Assembly: GCF_014650115.1 (NCBI RefSeq)
Contig: NZ_BMUI01000001.1
Location: 372,001-436,000 of the forward strand
DNA length: 64,000 nucleotides
Direction of reading: 5' to 3'
Source: Streptomyces olivaceoviridis
GTDB lineage: Bacteria; Actinomycetota; Actinomycetes; Streptomycetales; Streptomycetaceae
In this document: positions 26,920-35,157 of the stretch, one piece after another
How positions within the stretch are numbered: the first letter of the stretch is position 1
Layout: each line of letters begins with the position of its first letter
Notes under the pieces: model-generated
What the model saw: only the letters and a program-made list of their open reading frames with translations
Database searches by the model: none
What the model was told of the DNA's origin: nothing
Position numbers and translations under genes: made by a program

Positions 26920-29168
26920 GAGGGCATCCTCCGGCTTCCCCTCCTGCGAGGCCGTCTGCGGGTGTCACGGTTGCCCGTGCCGGGCGAGGCCGTGGTGCCC
27001 GCGGGCTGCTGGCCGTCGCCGTTGGTCGGGTTGTTCTTCTGGGCGGCCTCGGCGTCCTTCGCCGGGTCGCCGGTGACCTTCGGGGCGGCGATGGTGCCGT
27101 CCGTGCGGACCTTGGGCAGGCCCTTCTGCGGCTCGGGCAGCAGCGCCTTCTTGCTGTCGATGGAGCCGTCGCCCTGGACGCCGTAGAGCGCGCTGTAGAT
27201 GTTGCGCACGGCCTCACCGGAGGCGCCGGAACCCGTACCGGCCTGGGCGATCGTCATGATCACCGTGTAGTCCTTGGAGTAGGTGGCCAGCCAGGACGTG
27301 GTCTGCTTGCCGTAGACCTCGGCCGTACCGGTCTTGGCGTGCAGCGGGATCTTGTCCTGCGGCCAGCCGCCGAACTTCCAGGCCGCCGTACCGCGGGTGA
27401 TGACGCCCGCGAAGGCGTCGTCCATGCCCTTGAGGGTGGCCTGGCTGACGGGCAGCCTGCCGCGCTTCGTCGGCTTGATCTCCCGCACCGTCTTGCCGTC
27501 GGCGCTGATGATCGCCTTGCCGATGGTCGGCTGGTACATCGTGCCGCCGTTGGCGACGGCGCCGTAGATCACGGCCTCCTGGATCGGGGTGACGAGGGTG
27601 TCACCCTGGCCGATGGAGTAGTTGATCGAGTCGCCCTCGCGCATCTTGTTGCCTTCGAGGCAGTTCTCGTAGGCGATCTTCTCTACGTAGGAGCCGTCCT
27701 TCTTGCCCGTCTTGCACCAGGCGTCCTTGTTGGCCTTCCAGTACGCCTGCTTCCACTGGCGGTCGGGGACGCGGCCGGTGACCTCGTTGGGCAGGTCGAC
27801 GCCGGTCTCCTTGCCGAGGCCGAACTGGTGGGCGGCCTTGTAGAAGTAGTCCTTCGGCTGGCCCCTCTTGGGGTTGATGCCGCCGTCCTTCTTCCACTCC
27901 TTGTCGGCCAGGTAGTAGAAGACGGTGTCGCAGGAGACCTCCAGGGCGCGGCCCAGGGGGATCGGGCCGAAGTTCTCGCCCTCGAAGTTCTTGAAGACCT
28001 GGCCGCCGACCGAGTAGGAGCTGGTGCAGGGGTAGCGGCCGTCGAAGTCGTAGCCGGCCTCGACCGCGGCGGCCGTGGAGACCACCTTGAACGTCGAGCC
28101 GGGGGCGGCCTGACCCTGTATGGCCCGGTTGAGCAGGGGGTAGTCCGAGTCCTTGCCGGTGAGGGCCTTGTAGTCCTTGGCGGAGATGCCGCCGACCCAG
28201 ACGTTCGGGTCGTACGTCGGCGCCGAGGCCATGGCGACGATGCGGCCGGTCTTGGCCTCCATCACCACGACGGCACCGGAGTCCGCCTTGTAGTTGGTGC
28301 CGGTGATCTTGTCGAACTGCTGGCGGGCGGCCTTCATCGCCCTGTCCAGCTCGTACTCGGCGACCCGCTGGACGCGGGAGTCGATGCTGGTCACCAGGTT
28401 CGAACCGGACTCGGCCGCGTCCGACTTGGCCTTGCCGATGACCCGGCCGAGGTTGTCGACCTCGTAGCGGGTGACGCCGGCCTTGCCGCGCAGCACCTTG
28501 TCGTACGTCCGCTCCAGGCCGGAGCGGCCCACCATGTCGGAGCGCAGGTAGGGCGAGTCGGAGTCCTTGGCCTGCTGGATCTCGGCGTCGGTGACGGGCG
28601 AGAGATAGCCGAGCACCTGCGCGGTGTTGGACTTGCCGGGGCCCGGGTAGCGGCGGACGGCCTCGGGCTCGGCGGTGATGCCGGGGAAGTCCTCGGAGCG
28701 CTCGCGGATCTGCAGGGCCTGCTTGGCGGTGGCCTCGTCGGTGATCGGGATCGGCTGGTAGGGCGAGCCGTTCCAGCAGGGCTGGGGGGTCTCGGCGTCG
28801 CACAGCCGGACCTTCCGCATGACCTCTGCGGGGCTCATGCCGAGGACGCCGGCCAGCTTGGTGAGGACGGCCTTGCCGTCGTCCTTCTGCTTCAGCAGGT
28901 CGGTGCGGGAGGCGGAGACCACCAGGCGGGTCTCGTTGTCCGCGAGGGGGACGCCCCGGGCGTCCAGGATGTCGCCGCGCACGGCCGGGTCGACGACCTG
29001 CTGGACGTGGTTGCCGGACGCCTCCTTCTGGTACTCGGCGCCCTCCCGGATCTGGAGGTACCACAACCGGCCGCCGAGCGTGCCGAGGAGGGAGAGAACG
29101 AGGATCTGGATGACGACGAGCCGGATCTGGACCCGTGGGGTCCGACCGGTCTCGGGGATGTTGGTCAC
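26916..29168 (-). CDS. pbp2: Penicillin-binding protein 2 (class B transpeptidase)
   Basis: 750-residue class-B PBP that cross-links peptidoglycan during Mre-guided wall synthesis. One N-terminal membrane anchor (about 15-40), a dimerisation/pedestal region with AVRGDILDARGVPLADN, then the transpeptidase domain: GSTFK (SxxK nucleophile, near 360), SIGQGD as the second motif, KTGTAE near 612. EVSCDTVFY is also typical. After about residue 675 the protein has a Pro/Asn-rich tail ending in very basic RRRPRRRGSRR. The stop overlaps rodA by four bases; 146 bases separate it from mreD. PBP2 belongs to the Streptomyces spore-wall-synthesising complex. Confidence 0.95.
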   Translation of the reverse strand: MTNIPETGRTPRVQIRLVVIQILVLSLLGTLGGRLWYLQIREGAEYQKEASGNHVQQVVDPAVRGDILDARGVPLADNETRLVVSASRTDLLKQKDDGKAVLTKLAGVLGMSPAEVMRKVRLCDAETPQPCWNGSPYQPIPITDEATAKQALQIRERSEDFPGITAEPEAVRRYPGPGKSNTAQVLGYLSPVTDAEIQQAKDSDSPYLRSDMVGRSGLERTYDKVLRGKAGVTRYEVDNLGRVIGKAKSDAAESGSNLVTSIDSRVQRVAEYELDRAMKAARQQFDKITGTNYKADSGAVVVMEAKTGRIVAMASAPTYDPNVWVGGISAKDYKALTGKDSDYPLLNRAIQGQAAPGSTFKVVSTAAAVEAGYDFDGRYPCTSSYSVGGQVFKNFEGENFGPIPLGRALEVSCDTVFYYLADKEWKKDGGINPKRGQPKDYFYKAAHQFGLGKETGVDLPNEVTGRVPDRQWKQAYWKANKDAWCKTGKKDGSYVEKIAYENCLEGNKMREGDSINYSIGQGDTLVTPIQEAVIYGAVANGGTMYQPTIGKAIISADGKTVREIKPTKRGRLPVSQATLKGMDDAFAGVITRGTAAWKFGGWPQDKIPLHAKTGTAEVYGKQTTSWLATYSKDYTVIMTIAQAGTGSGASGEAVRNIYSALYGVQGDGSIDSKKALLPEPQKGLPKVRTDGTIAAPKVTGDPAKDAEAAQKNNPTNGDGQQPAGTTASPGTGNRDTRRRPRRRGSRRMPS

Positions 29169-29314
29169 TGCGGCTGTCTCCCCCTCTCAGTACGCCTGTG
29201 CGAGAACGCGTACGAATGATGAACGACCGGCTCGTGAACCGGCGTTCCAGGAACGCTTACCCGTTCGAGTGAACTCACCGGAGGTCGGCCCGCCGGTGTG
29301 GAACTCCCCGCCCC

Positions 29315-29992
29315 TCACAGCCGCTTGACCCCCTTGATGCGGCCGACCCGGGCGGAGCGCGTGCGCGCCTTGGCCTTCAGGGCGCCGAGACCGCTGCGCT
29401 GGCTGCCGATGCGCAGGCCCGTGCCGGAGGAGAGCCAGCCCGAGGAGATGTCCCCGGCCTTGGCCGCGGGCCCGGTCTCGGTGAGCGGGTCGTTGTCGGC
29501 GCGGCGGGCCAGCCACATCACGCCGGGCACGATGAACGGCGCGAGCAGCAGGTCGTACAGGGCGGCGGAGAACAGCAGCCCCGGCAGGCCGACATGGCGG
29601 GCGGCGGTGTCGCCGACCAGGGCGCCCACCCCGGCGTAGAGCAGGGTGGAGCCGATGGCGGCGGCGACCACGACGGCCATCGGGCCGGTCGCCGACCTCA
29701 GCCGGCCGTTCTCCGGCTTGACGAGCCCGGCCAAGTAGCCGATGACGCACAGCACGAGCGCGTACCGGCCGGCCGCGTGGTCGGCCGGCGGGGCCAGGTC
29801 GGCGAGGAGACCGGCGCCGAAACCGACGAGGGCGCCGCCGACGTGGCCGTAGACCATCGCCAGGCCGAGGACGGTGAGCAGCAGCAGGTCGGGGACGGCG
29901 CCCGGCAGGTGCAGCCGGGCGAGGGCGCTCACCTGGATCACCAGGGCCACGACGACCAGCGGGGTGGAGAGCAGGATCCGGTTGACACGCAT
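29315..29992 (-). CDS. mreD: Rod shape-determining protein MreD
   Basis: 225-residue integral membrane protein of the elongation machinery. Five or six hydrophobic segments occupy residues 8-165, with LPGAVPDLLLLTVLG and FGAGLLADLAPP matching MreD. A basic hydrophilic tail of about 55 residues (GSQRSGLGALKAKARTRSAR) extends beyond the usual end. It follows mreC after a 13-base gap. Confidence 0.9.
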   Translation of the reverse strand: MRVNRILLSTPLVVVALVIQVSALARLHLPGAVPDLLLLTVLGLAMVYGHVGGALVGFGAGLLADLAPPADHAAGRYALVLCVIGYLAGLVKPENGRLRSATGPMAVVVAAAIGSTLLYAGVGALVGDTAARHVGLPGLLFSAALYDLLLAPFIVPGVMWLARRADNDPLTETGPAAKAGDISSGWLSSGTGLRIGSQRSGLGALKAKARTRSARVGRIKGVKRL

Positions 29993-30005
29993 GGGGATAC
30001 AGCTC

Positions 30006-30944
30006 CTACTGCTGCTCGTCGGTGGCGGGGGCGTCGGCCGACGGGGTGACCGTCACGGTCACCGTCGGCGTCGGGACCGGCTTCGGCTTGGCCGGGAGCA
30101 CGGTGTCCCGCGGGTCCTGCTTCGGTGGCGCAACGACCACGCCGACGATGTCGAGCTTGGTGAAGCCGACGTACGGGGTGACGTACAGCGTGCGGGTCAG
30201 GCCGCCGCCGGAGGGGTCGACGCGGGAGACCACGCCGACCGGGACACCGGGCACGAACGGCTTGTCGGCCTGCGAGCCGAACGTGACGAGCCGGTCGCCC
30301 TTCTTCACCTCCGCCTTGCCGTTGAGCAGTTCCACGCGCAGCGGGCGGTCGCCCTGCCCCGAGGCGAAGCCGAGTTCGTCGCCCGCCTCCATGCGGGTGC
30401 CGACGGTGAAGTCCGGGTCGTTGGCGAGCAGCACGGTGGAGGTGCTGGGGCCGACGGTGGTGACCCGGCCGACCAGGCCGTCCCCGTTCAGGACGGTCAT
30501 GTCCCGCTTGATGCCGTCGTCGGCGCCGGCGTCGATGGTGATGGTCCAGGAGAAGCCCTGGGCCGAGCCTATGGCGATGACCTGGGCGCCCTTGATGCCG
30601 TACTGCCCCTCGCCGGCCACCTTGAGCAGCTTGTCGAGCTGCTTCAGGCGGCTGCGGTTGCGGTCGTCGCTGCCGAGCTTGGCCTTGAGGGCCGCGTTCT
30701 CCTTCTCCAGCACGGCGAGCCGGTCGTGGCGGCTGCCGGAGTCGCGGACCGCGGAGACGGCGCCCGCGACCGGGTCCACCGCGGAGGACAGCCCGTTCTC
30801 GACCGGGCCGAACAGCGCCGCGGCGGCGTGCCGGGCACCGTCGACCGGGGAGTTCCGGCCTCCGCGGATGTCCACCGTGATCAGCGCGAACGCGATGGCG
30901 ACCAACAGGACCAGGAGCAGCCGGCTCTCTTTCGTGTCCCTCAC
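30006..30944 (-). CDS. mreC: Rod shape-determining protein MreC
   Basis: 312-residue membrane-anchored protein that links MreB to PBP2 and other wall enzymes. One N-terminal membrane segment (LLLVLLVAIAFALITVDI), a coiled-coil region (about 60-110, VLEKENAALKAKLGSDDRNR), then the beta-rich MreC domain (AQVIAIGSAQGFSWTITIDAG, VNLLANDPDF-like VLLANDPDFTVG). The tail is Pro/Thr/Val-rich and acidic (PTVTVTVTPSADAPATDEQQ), probably periplasm-facing and disordered. 165 bases separate it from mreB, room for a secondary promoter. Confidence 0.93.
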   Translation of the reverse strand: MRDTKESRLLLVLLVAIAFALITVDIRGGRNSPVDGARHAAAALFGPVENGLSSAVDPVAGAVSAVRDSGSRHDRLAVLEKENAALKAKLGSDDRNRSRLKQLDKLLKVAGEGQYGIKGAQVIAIGSAQGFSWTITIDAGADDGIKRDMTVLNGDGLVGRVTTVGPSTSTVLLANDPDFTVGTRMEAGDELGFASGQGDRPLRVELLNGKAEVKKGDRLVTFGSQADKPFVPGVPVGVVSRVDPSGGGLTRTLYVTPYVGFTKLDIVGVVVAPPKQDPRDTVLPAKPKPVPTPTVTVTVTPSADAPATDEQQ

Positions 30945-31109
30945 GTGCGGCGGCCGTGCCCTTCCTCAAGTAGGAATTCGTCGGACCCCTGGAGAACGCG
31001 CGTACTCTGACGCGGCCCAAGAGGCCCATTCGTGGGAGCTTATGCCTCTATGTCAACGATCCGCCGCACGAGAGGAGAACGTCTCGTACGGCGGAATCGA
31101 AGAGTCGCG

Positions 31110-32141
31110 TCATCTGCGCGGCTGGGCGTCCAGGACCTGCTGGAGCGCCTCGAACTCCTCGACGCACTTGCCGGAGCCGAGCGCGACGCTGTCCAGGGGG
31201 TCCTCGGCGATGTGGATCGGCATGCCGGTCTCCCGCCGCAGCCGCTCGTCGAGCCCGCGCAGCAGGGCTCCTCCGCCGGTCAGAACGATTCCTCGGTCCA
31301 TGATGTCGCCGGACAGCTCCGGCGGGCACTTGTCGAGGGTGGTCTTCACCGCGTCCACGATCGCGTTGACCGGCTCCTCGATCGCCTTGCGGACCTCGGC
31401 CGCCGAGATGACGACGGTCTTCGGCAGCCCGGACACCAGGTCACGGCCGCGGACTTCGGTGTGCTCGTCGGTGTCGAGGTCGTACGCCGAACCGATGGTG
31501 ATCTTGATCTGTTCCGCCGTGCGCTCACCCAGGAGGAGGCTGTACTCCTTCTTGATGTACTGGATGATCGCGTTGTCCAGTTCGTCGCCGGCGACGCGGA
31601 TGGACTGGGCGGTGACGATCCCGCCGAGCGAGATGACCGCGACCTCCGTGGTGCCGCCGCCGATGTCCACCACCATGTTGCCCGTGGCCTCGTGGACCGG
31701 CAGACCGGAGCCGATGGCGGCGGCCATGGGCTCCTCGATGATGTGCACCTGACGGGCGCCGGCCTGGGAGGACGCCTCGATGACCGCCCGGCGCTCGACG
31801 CCCGTGATGCCCGAGGGCACACAGACGACGACCCGCGGCCGGGCCAGATACCGCCGCTTGTGGATCTTCAGGATGAAGTAGCGGAGCATCCGCTCGGTGA
31901 TTTCGAAGTCGGCGATCACGCCGTCCTTCAGCGGACGGACCGCCACGATGTTGCCCGGCGTCCGGCCGATCATCTTCTTCGCTTCGGCACCGACCGCGAG
32001 GATCCCACCCGTGTTGGTGTTGATCGCCACGACGGACGGCTCGTTCAGTACGATCCCGCGACCCCTGACGTACACCAGCGTGTTGGCGGTCCCGAGGTCG
32101 ACAGCCATGTCACGGCCGATGAACGACATTGAGTTCCCCAT
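31110..32141 (-). CDS. mreB: Actin-like protein MreB
   Basis: 343-residue bacterial actin. Contains [14 protein letters not shown] (phosphate-1), [19 protein letters not shown] phosphate-2 ([15 protein letters not shown]), and [15 protein letters not shown] (adenosine site). In Streptomyces MreB is dispensable for hyphal growth but needed for proper spore walls. The ATG at 32141 gives the usual length; an in-frame ATG at 32129 has a better ribosome binding site (GGGGAA). It heads the mreB-mreC-mreD-pbp2-rodA series. Confidence 0.97.
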   Translation of the reverse strand: MGNSMSFIGRDMAVDLGTANTLVYVRGRGIVLNEPSVVAINTNTGGILAVGAEAKKMIGRTPGNIVAVRPLKDGVIADFEITERMLRYFILKIHKRRYLARPRVVVCVPSGITGVERRAVIEASSQAGARQVHIIEEPMAAAIGSGLPVHEATGNMVVDIGGGTTEVAVISLGGIVTAQSIRVAGDELDNAIIQYIKKEYSLLLGERTAEQIKITIGSAYDLDTDEHTEVRGRDLVSGLPKTVVISAAEVRKAIEEPVNAIVDAVKTTLDKCPPELSGDIMDRGIVLTGGGALLRGLDERLRRETGMPIHIAEDPLDSVALGSGKCVEEFEALQQVLDAQPRR

Positions 32142-32348
32142 CCGGATTCATCTGGCCGTCCTGAGCGTGTGAGGGCATGTCAGGCCGGCGAGGCGGGTGC
32201 TGTGACGTGAAGGCTTCCATCGTAAACGCGCCTGCACGAACACTGCGCGAGGGTCTCCGCCATTGTCACCAGATGGCGTGCCGCCCCGCTTGTGGAGACG
32301 GGCGTTCGGGGGCGCTCGTTCCCTCAAATGCCAGGACTGTGCCGGAAA

Positions 32349-32370
32349 GGTCCGGGCGCGGTCCCGGACC
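32349..32370 (-). terminator. Terminator of ndk
   Basis: Perfect 8-bp stem GGTCCGGG / CCCGGACC with a 6-base loop, 21 bases past the ndk stop. Confidence 0.7.
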
Positions 32371-32390
32371 CTCTCCGCGGCGGACGGGCG

Positions 32391-32804
32391 TTACGCGCGG
32401 CCGGGGAAGAAGATCTTCACCTCGCGCTCGGCGGACTCCTCGGAGTCCGAGGCGTGGATCAGGTTCTCGCGGACGATCACGCCGTAGTCACCGCGGATCG
32501 AGCCGGGCGCGGCGGCGATCGGGTCGGTCGGGCCGGCGAGCTGGCGCACGCCCTCGATGACCCGCTCGCCCTCCACGATCAGCGCGACGACCGGACCGGA
32601 GGACATGAACTCCACCAGCGGCTCGTAGAACGGCTTGCCCTTGTGCTCGCCGTAGTGCTGCTCCAGCGTGTCCTGGTCCAGTGTGCGCAGTTCCAGCGCG
32701 GTGATCTGCCAGCCGGCCTTGCGTTCGATGCGGCTGATGATCTCGCCGGTCAGGCCACGACGGACGGCGTCGGGCTTGAGGAGGACGAGGGTGCGCTGGC
32801 TCAC
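32391..32804 (-). CDS. ndk: Nucleoside diphosphate kinase
   Basis: 137-residue cytosolic enzyme balancing nucleoside triphosphates by ping-pong phosphate transfer. LVLLKPDAVRRGLTGEII at the start and NLIHASDSEESAEREV near the end, the latter holding the phosphorylated His, are intact. GTG start with AAGGAG six bases upstream. It is the last of a valS-folC-DUF4233-ndk run on the minus strand, a common actinobacterial order. Confidence 0.98.
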   Translation of the reverse strand: MSQRTLVLLKPDAVRRGLTGEIISRIERKAGWQITALELRTLDQDTLEQHYGEHKGKPFYEPLVEFMSSGPVVALIVEGERVIEGVRQLAGPTDPIAAAPGSIRGDYGVIVRENLIHASDSEESAEREVKIFFPGRA

Positions 32805-32869
32805 GGAAGGCTCCTTACACGACTTGCGGGTGCGGTGGGACGAGGTTACAGGGCGTGTCGGGGCCGTCG

Positions 32870-33229
32870 TTACGCAGCGTCAGGCGTGGAGGAGGACTGG
32901 GCCTGGGCCGCGAAGCGGGCCTTCGCCTCGTCCACCTTTCTCCCGAAGTGCACCGACGCCCACCACAGCGCCGCGAACACCGCGCCCAGGAAGTACATGG
33001 TCGGGACGACGACACCGGAGGCGATCAGCGCGATTTGCAGGGCCCAGCCGAGGGCCACCCCGCCGGGCCGGGTCACCATGCCGCACAGCAGCACGCACAG
33101 CAGCATGGCGATGCCGCTGACCAGCCACACCGTCGACGTGGACAGGTCCGGGTCCTTCATGGCGACGAGCCCGGCGAAGCCGATGACGAAGAACTCGCCG
33201 ATCAGGGTCGATGCACAGAGCGTACGCAT
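32870..33229 (-). CDS. DUF4233 membrane protein
   Basis: 119-residue membrane protein with three to four hydrophobic segments (TLIGEFFVIGFAGLVAM, VWLVSGIAMLLCVLLCGMV, WALQIALIASGVVVPTMYFL) and a short basic/polar tail. The gene is found after folC in many actinobacteria; ten bases separate the two here, so they are co-expressed. Function unknown; no catalytic motif seen. Confidence 0.82.
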   Translation of the reverse strand: MRTLCASTLIGEFFVIGFAGLVAMKDPDLSTSTVWLVSGIAMLLCVLLCGMVTRPGGVALGWALQIALIASGVVVPTMYFLGAVFAALWWASVHFGRKVDEAKARFAAQAQSSSTPDAA

Positions 33230-33238
33230 CTTCGACTC

Positions 33239-34753
33239 TCAGCCCTTCCCCAGCAGCAGCCGGGCCTCGCCGACCGTGATGACGGAACCGGTCACCAGCA
33301 CACCGCCGCCCGCGAACTCGCCCTCCTCCTCGGCCAGCGTGATCGCGGCCTCCAGGGCGTCCGGCAGCCGCGGCTCGACCTGTACGCGCTCGTCGCCGAA
33401 CACCTCGACGGCGATCGCGGCAAGCTCGTCCGCGTCCATGGCGCGATGGCTGGAGTTCTGCGTGACGACGACCTCCGCGAAGATCGGCTCGAAGGCCTCC
33501 AGCAGCCCGCGCACGTTCTTGTCGCCGCTCGCGCCGACGACCCCGATGAGCCGGGTGAAGTCGAACGCCTCCCGCACGGCCTCGGCGGTGGCCTCGGCAC
33601 CCGCGGGGTTGTGCGCGGCGTCCAGCACGACGGTGGGAGAGCGCCGTACGACCTCCAGCCGGCCCGGGGACGACACGGCCGCGAACGCCTTGCGCACGGT
33701 GTCGATGTCCAGCGGCTCGGCACGCTGCGCGCCCACGCCGAAGAACGCCTCCACGGCGGCGAGTGCGACGGCCGCGTTGTGCGCCTGGTGGGCGCCGTGC
33801 AGCGGCAGGTACACCTCGTGGTACTCGCCGCCGAGGCCGCGCAGGGTGAGGAGCTGCCCGCCCACGGCGACCTGCCGGTCGACGACGCCGAACTCCAGCC
33901 CCTCACGGGCCACGGTGGCGTCGACCTCCACGGCCTTCTTCAGCAGCACCTGCGCCGCGTCCACCGGCTGCTGGGCCAGGATGACGGTCGCGTCCTGCTT
34001 GATGATGCCGCTCTTCTCGCCGGCGATCTCCGCGTGCGTCTCGCCGAGCCGGTCGGTGTGGTCGAGGTCGATGGGGGTGACGACGGCGACGTCGCCGTCG
34101 ATCACGTTGGTGGCGTCCCAGGAGCCGCCCATGCCGACCTCGACGACGGCGACGTCCACGGGGGCGTCCGCGAAGGCCGCGTACGCCATGCCGGTGAGCA
34201 CCTCGAAGAAGGACAGCCGGTACTCCTGCTGCCCGTCGACCATCTCGACGTACGGCTTGATGTCCTGGTACGTCTCGATGAACCGCTCGGCGGTGATCGG
34301 GGCGCCGTCCAGGCTGATCCGCTCGGTGATCGACTGCACGTGCGGGCTGGTGTAGCGGCCGGTGCGCAGCTCGAAGGCGCCGAGCAGGGCCTCGATCATG
34401 CGGGCGGTGGAGGTCTTGCCGTTCGTACCCGTGATGTGGATCGAGGGGTACGACCGCTGGGGCTCGCCCAGCACGTCCATCAGCGCGGCGATGCGGCTGA
34501 CCGAGGGCTCCAGCTTCGTCTCGCCCCAGCGGGTGGCCAGCTCCGCCTCGACCTCACGCAGGGCCTTGTCGACCTCGGGGTCCTCGGGGCGGGCGGGCAC
34601 GTCCGCCTGCGGAGGGCCGCCCTGGGTGCGCAGGGTGCGGCTGCCGGCCTCGATGACCGCGAGGTCGGGGTCGCGGGTGGTCTCGGCCTCGATGATCTCG
34701 TCGAAGGGGTCGAGGGGGTCGGGGGTGTCGCTGGTGCCGGGCGCTTCGCTCAC
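33239..34753 (-). CDS. folC: Folylpolyglutamate synthase / dihydrofolate synthase
   Basis: 504-residue Mur-ligase-family enzyme that adds glutamate to (dihydro)folates. The P-loop HITGTNGKTSTARMIE (about 130-145), the Mg/folate-site runs EVGMGGSWDATNVI and HTDRLGETHAEIAGEKSGI, and VVLDAAHNPAGAEA are all clear. The first 75 residues form an acidic Pro-rich extension that is not part of the catalytic fold and may mean a downstream start is used. GTG start. Confidence 0.95.
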   Translation of the reverse strand: MSEAPGTSDTPDPLDPFDEIIEAETTRDPDLAVIEAGSRTLRTQGGPPQADVPARPEDPEVDKALREVEAELATRWGETKLEPSVSRIAALMDVLGEPQRSYPSIHITGTNGKTSTARMIEALLGAFELRTGRYTSPHVQSITERISLDGAPITAERFIETYQDIKPYVEMVDGQQEYRLSFFEVLTGMAYAAFADAPVDVAVVEVGMGGSWDATNVIDGDVAVVTPIDLDHTDRLGETHAEIAGEKSGIIKQDATVILAQQPVDAAQVLLKKAVEVDATVAREGLEFGVVDRQVAVGGQLLTLRGLGGEYHEVYLPLHGAHQAHNAAVALAAVEAFFGVGAQRAEPLDIDTVRKAFAAVSSPGRLEVVRRSPTVVLDAAHNPAGAEATAEAVREAFDFTRLIGVVGASGDKNVRGLLEAFEPIFAEVVVTQNSSHRAMDADELAAIAVEVFGDERVQVEPRLPDALEAAITLAEEEGEFAGGGVLVTGSVITVGEARLLLGKG

Positions 34754-35110
34754 GGGCCCAGTCTACGGAGCGGATGCCCGCGGCGGGGCGCCGGTATGGG
34801 GTGGCTTGTCTCGCGGGCCGGCGGGGGCGCTCCGCGCGGTGCGGGTGGGGCTTGCCTCGCCGGCCGGCCGCGGGGCGCTCGGGCACGGTGCGGGGGGCTT
34901 GCCTCGCCGGTGCCCGCTGCGGGGCGCTCGGGGGCGGGGCGGCTTGTCTCGCCGGCCCGCTGCGAGGCGCTCGGACGCGGGGCGGGGGCGCATGCCTCGC
35001 CAACCCGCTGCGAGGCGTTCAGACGCGCTGCGGGGCGGCATGTCCCGCAGGCCGGCCGCGGGTGCGTGGTGGGCTGGTCGCGCGGTTCCGCGCGCCCCCA
35101 GGTCGGCGAA
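34754..35110. repeat. Intergenic tandem-repeat block between valS and folC
   Basis: No gene is supported here. From about 34803 to 35075 a degenerate unit of roughly 47 bases recurs about six times, with core GGCTTGCCTCGCCGG followed by CGCTGCGAGGCGCTCGG. Copies start near 34803, 34849, 34897, 34941, 34989 and 35037. The block is followed by a GGTCGCGCGGTTCCGCGCGC run resembling a short repeat that is common between Streptomyces genes. There are no constant repeats with unique spacers, so it is not CRISPR. Confidence 0.7.
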
Positions 35111-35139
35111 GGCCCCGGTGCCTCATCGGCACCGGGGCC
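35111..35139 (-). terminator. Terminator of valS
   Basis: Perfect 12-bp stem GGCCCCGGTGCC / GGCACCGGGGCC with loop TCATC, 18 bases past the valS stop. Confidence 0.88.
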
Positions 35140-35157
35140 CTCCCCAGGGTGAGTGGC

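Noticed and set aside
34803..35075. CRISPR-like repeats
   Set aside because: Units are contiguous, diverged and lack unique spacers of constant length; no cas genes nearby.
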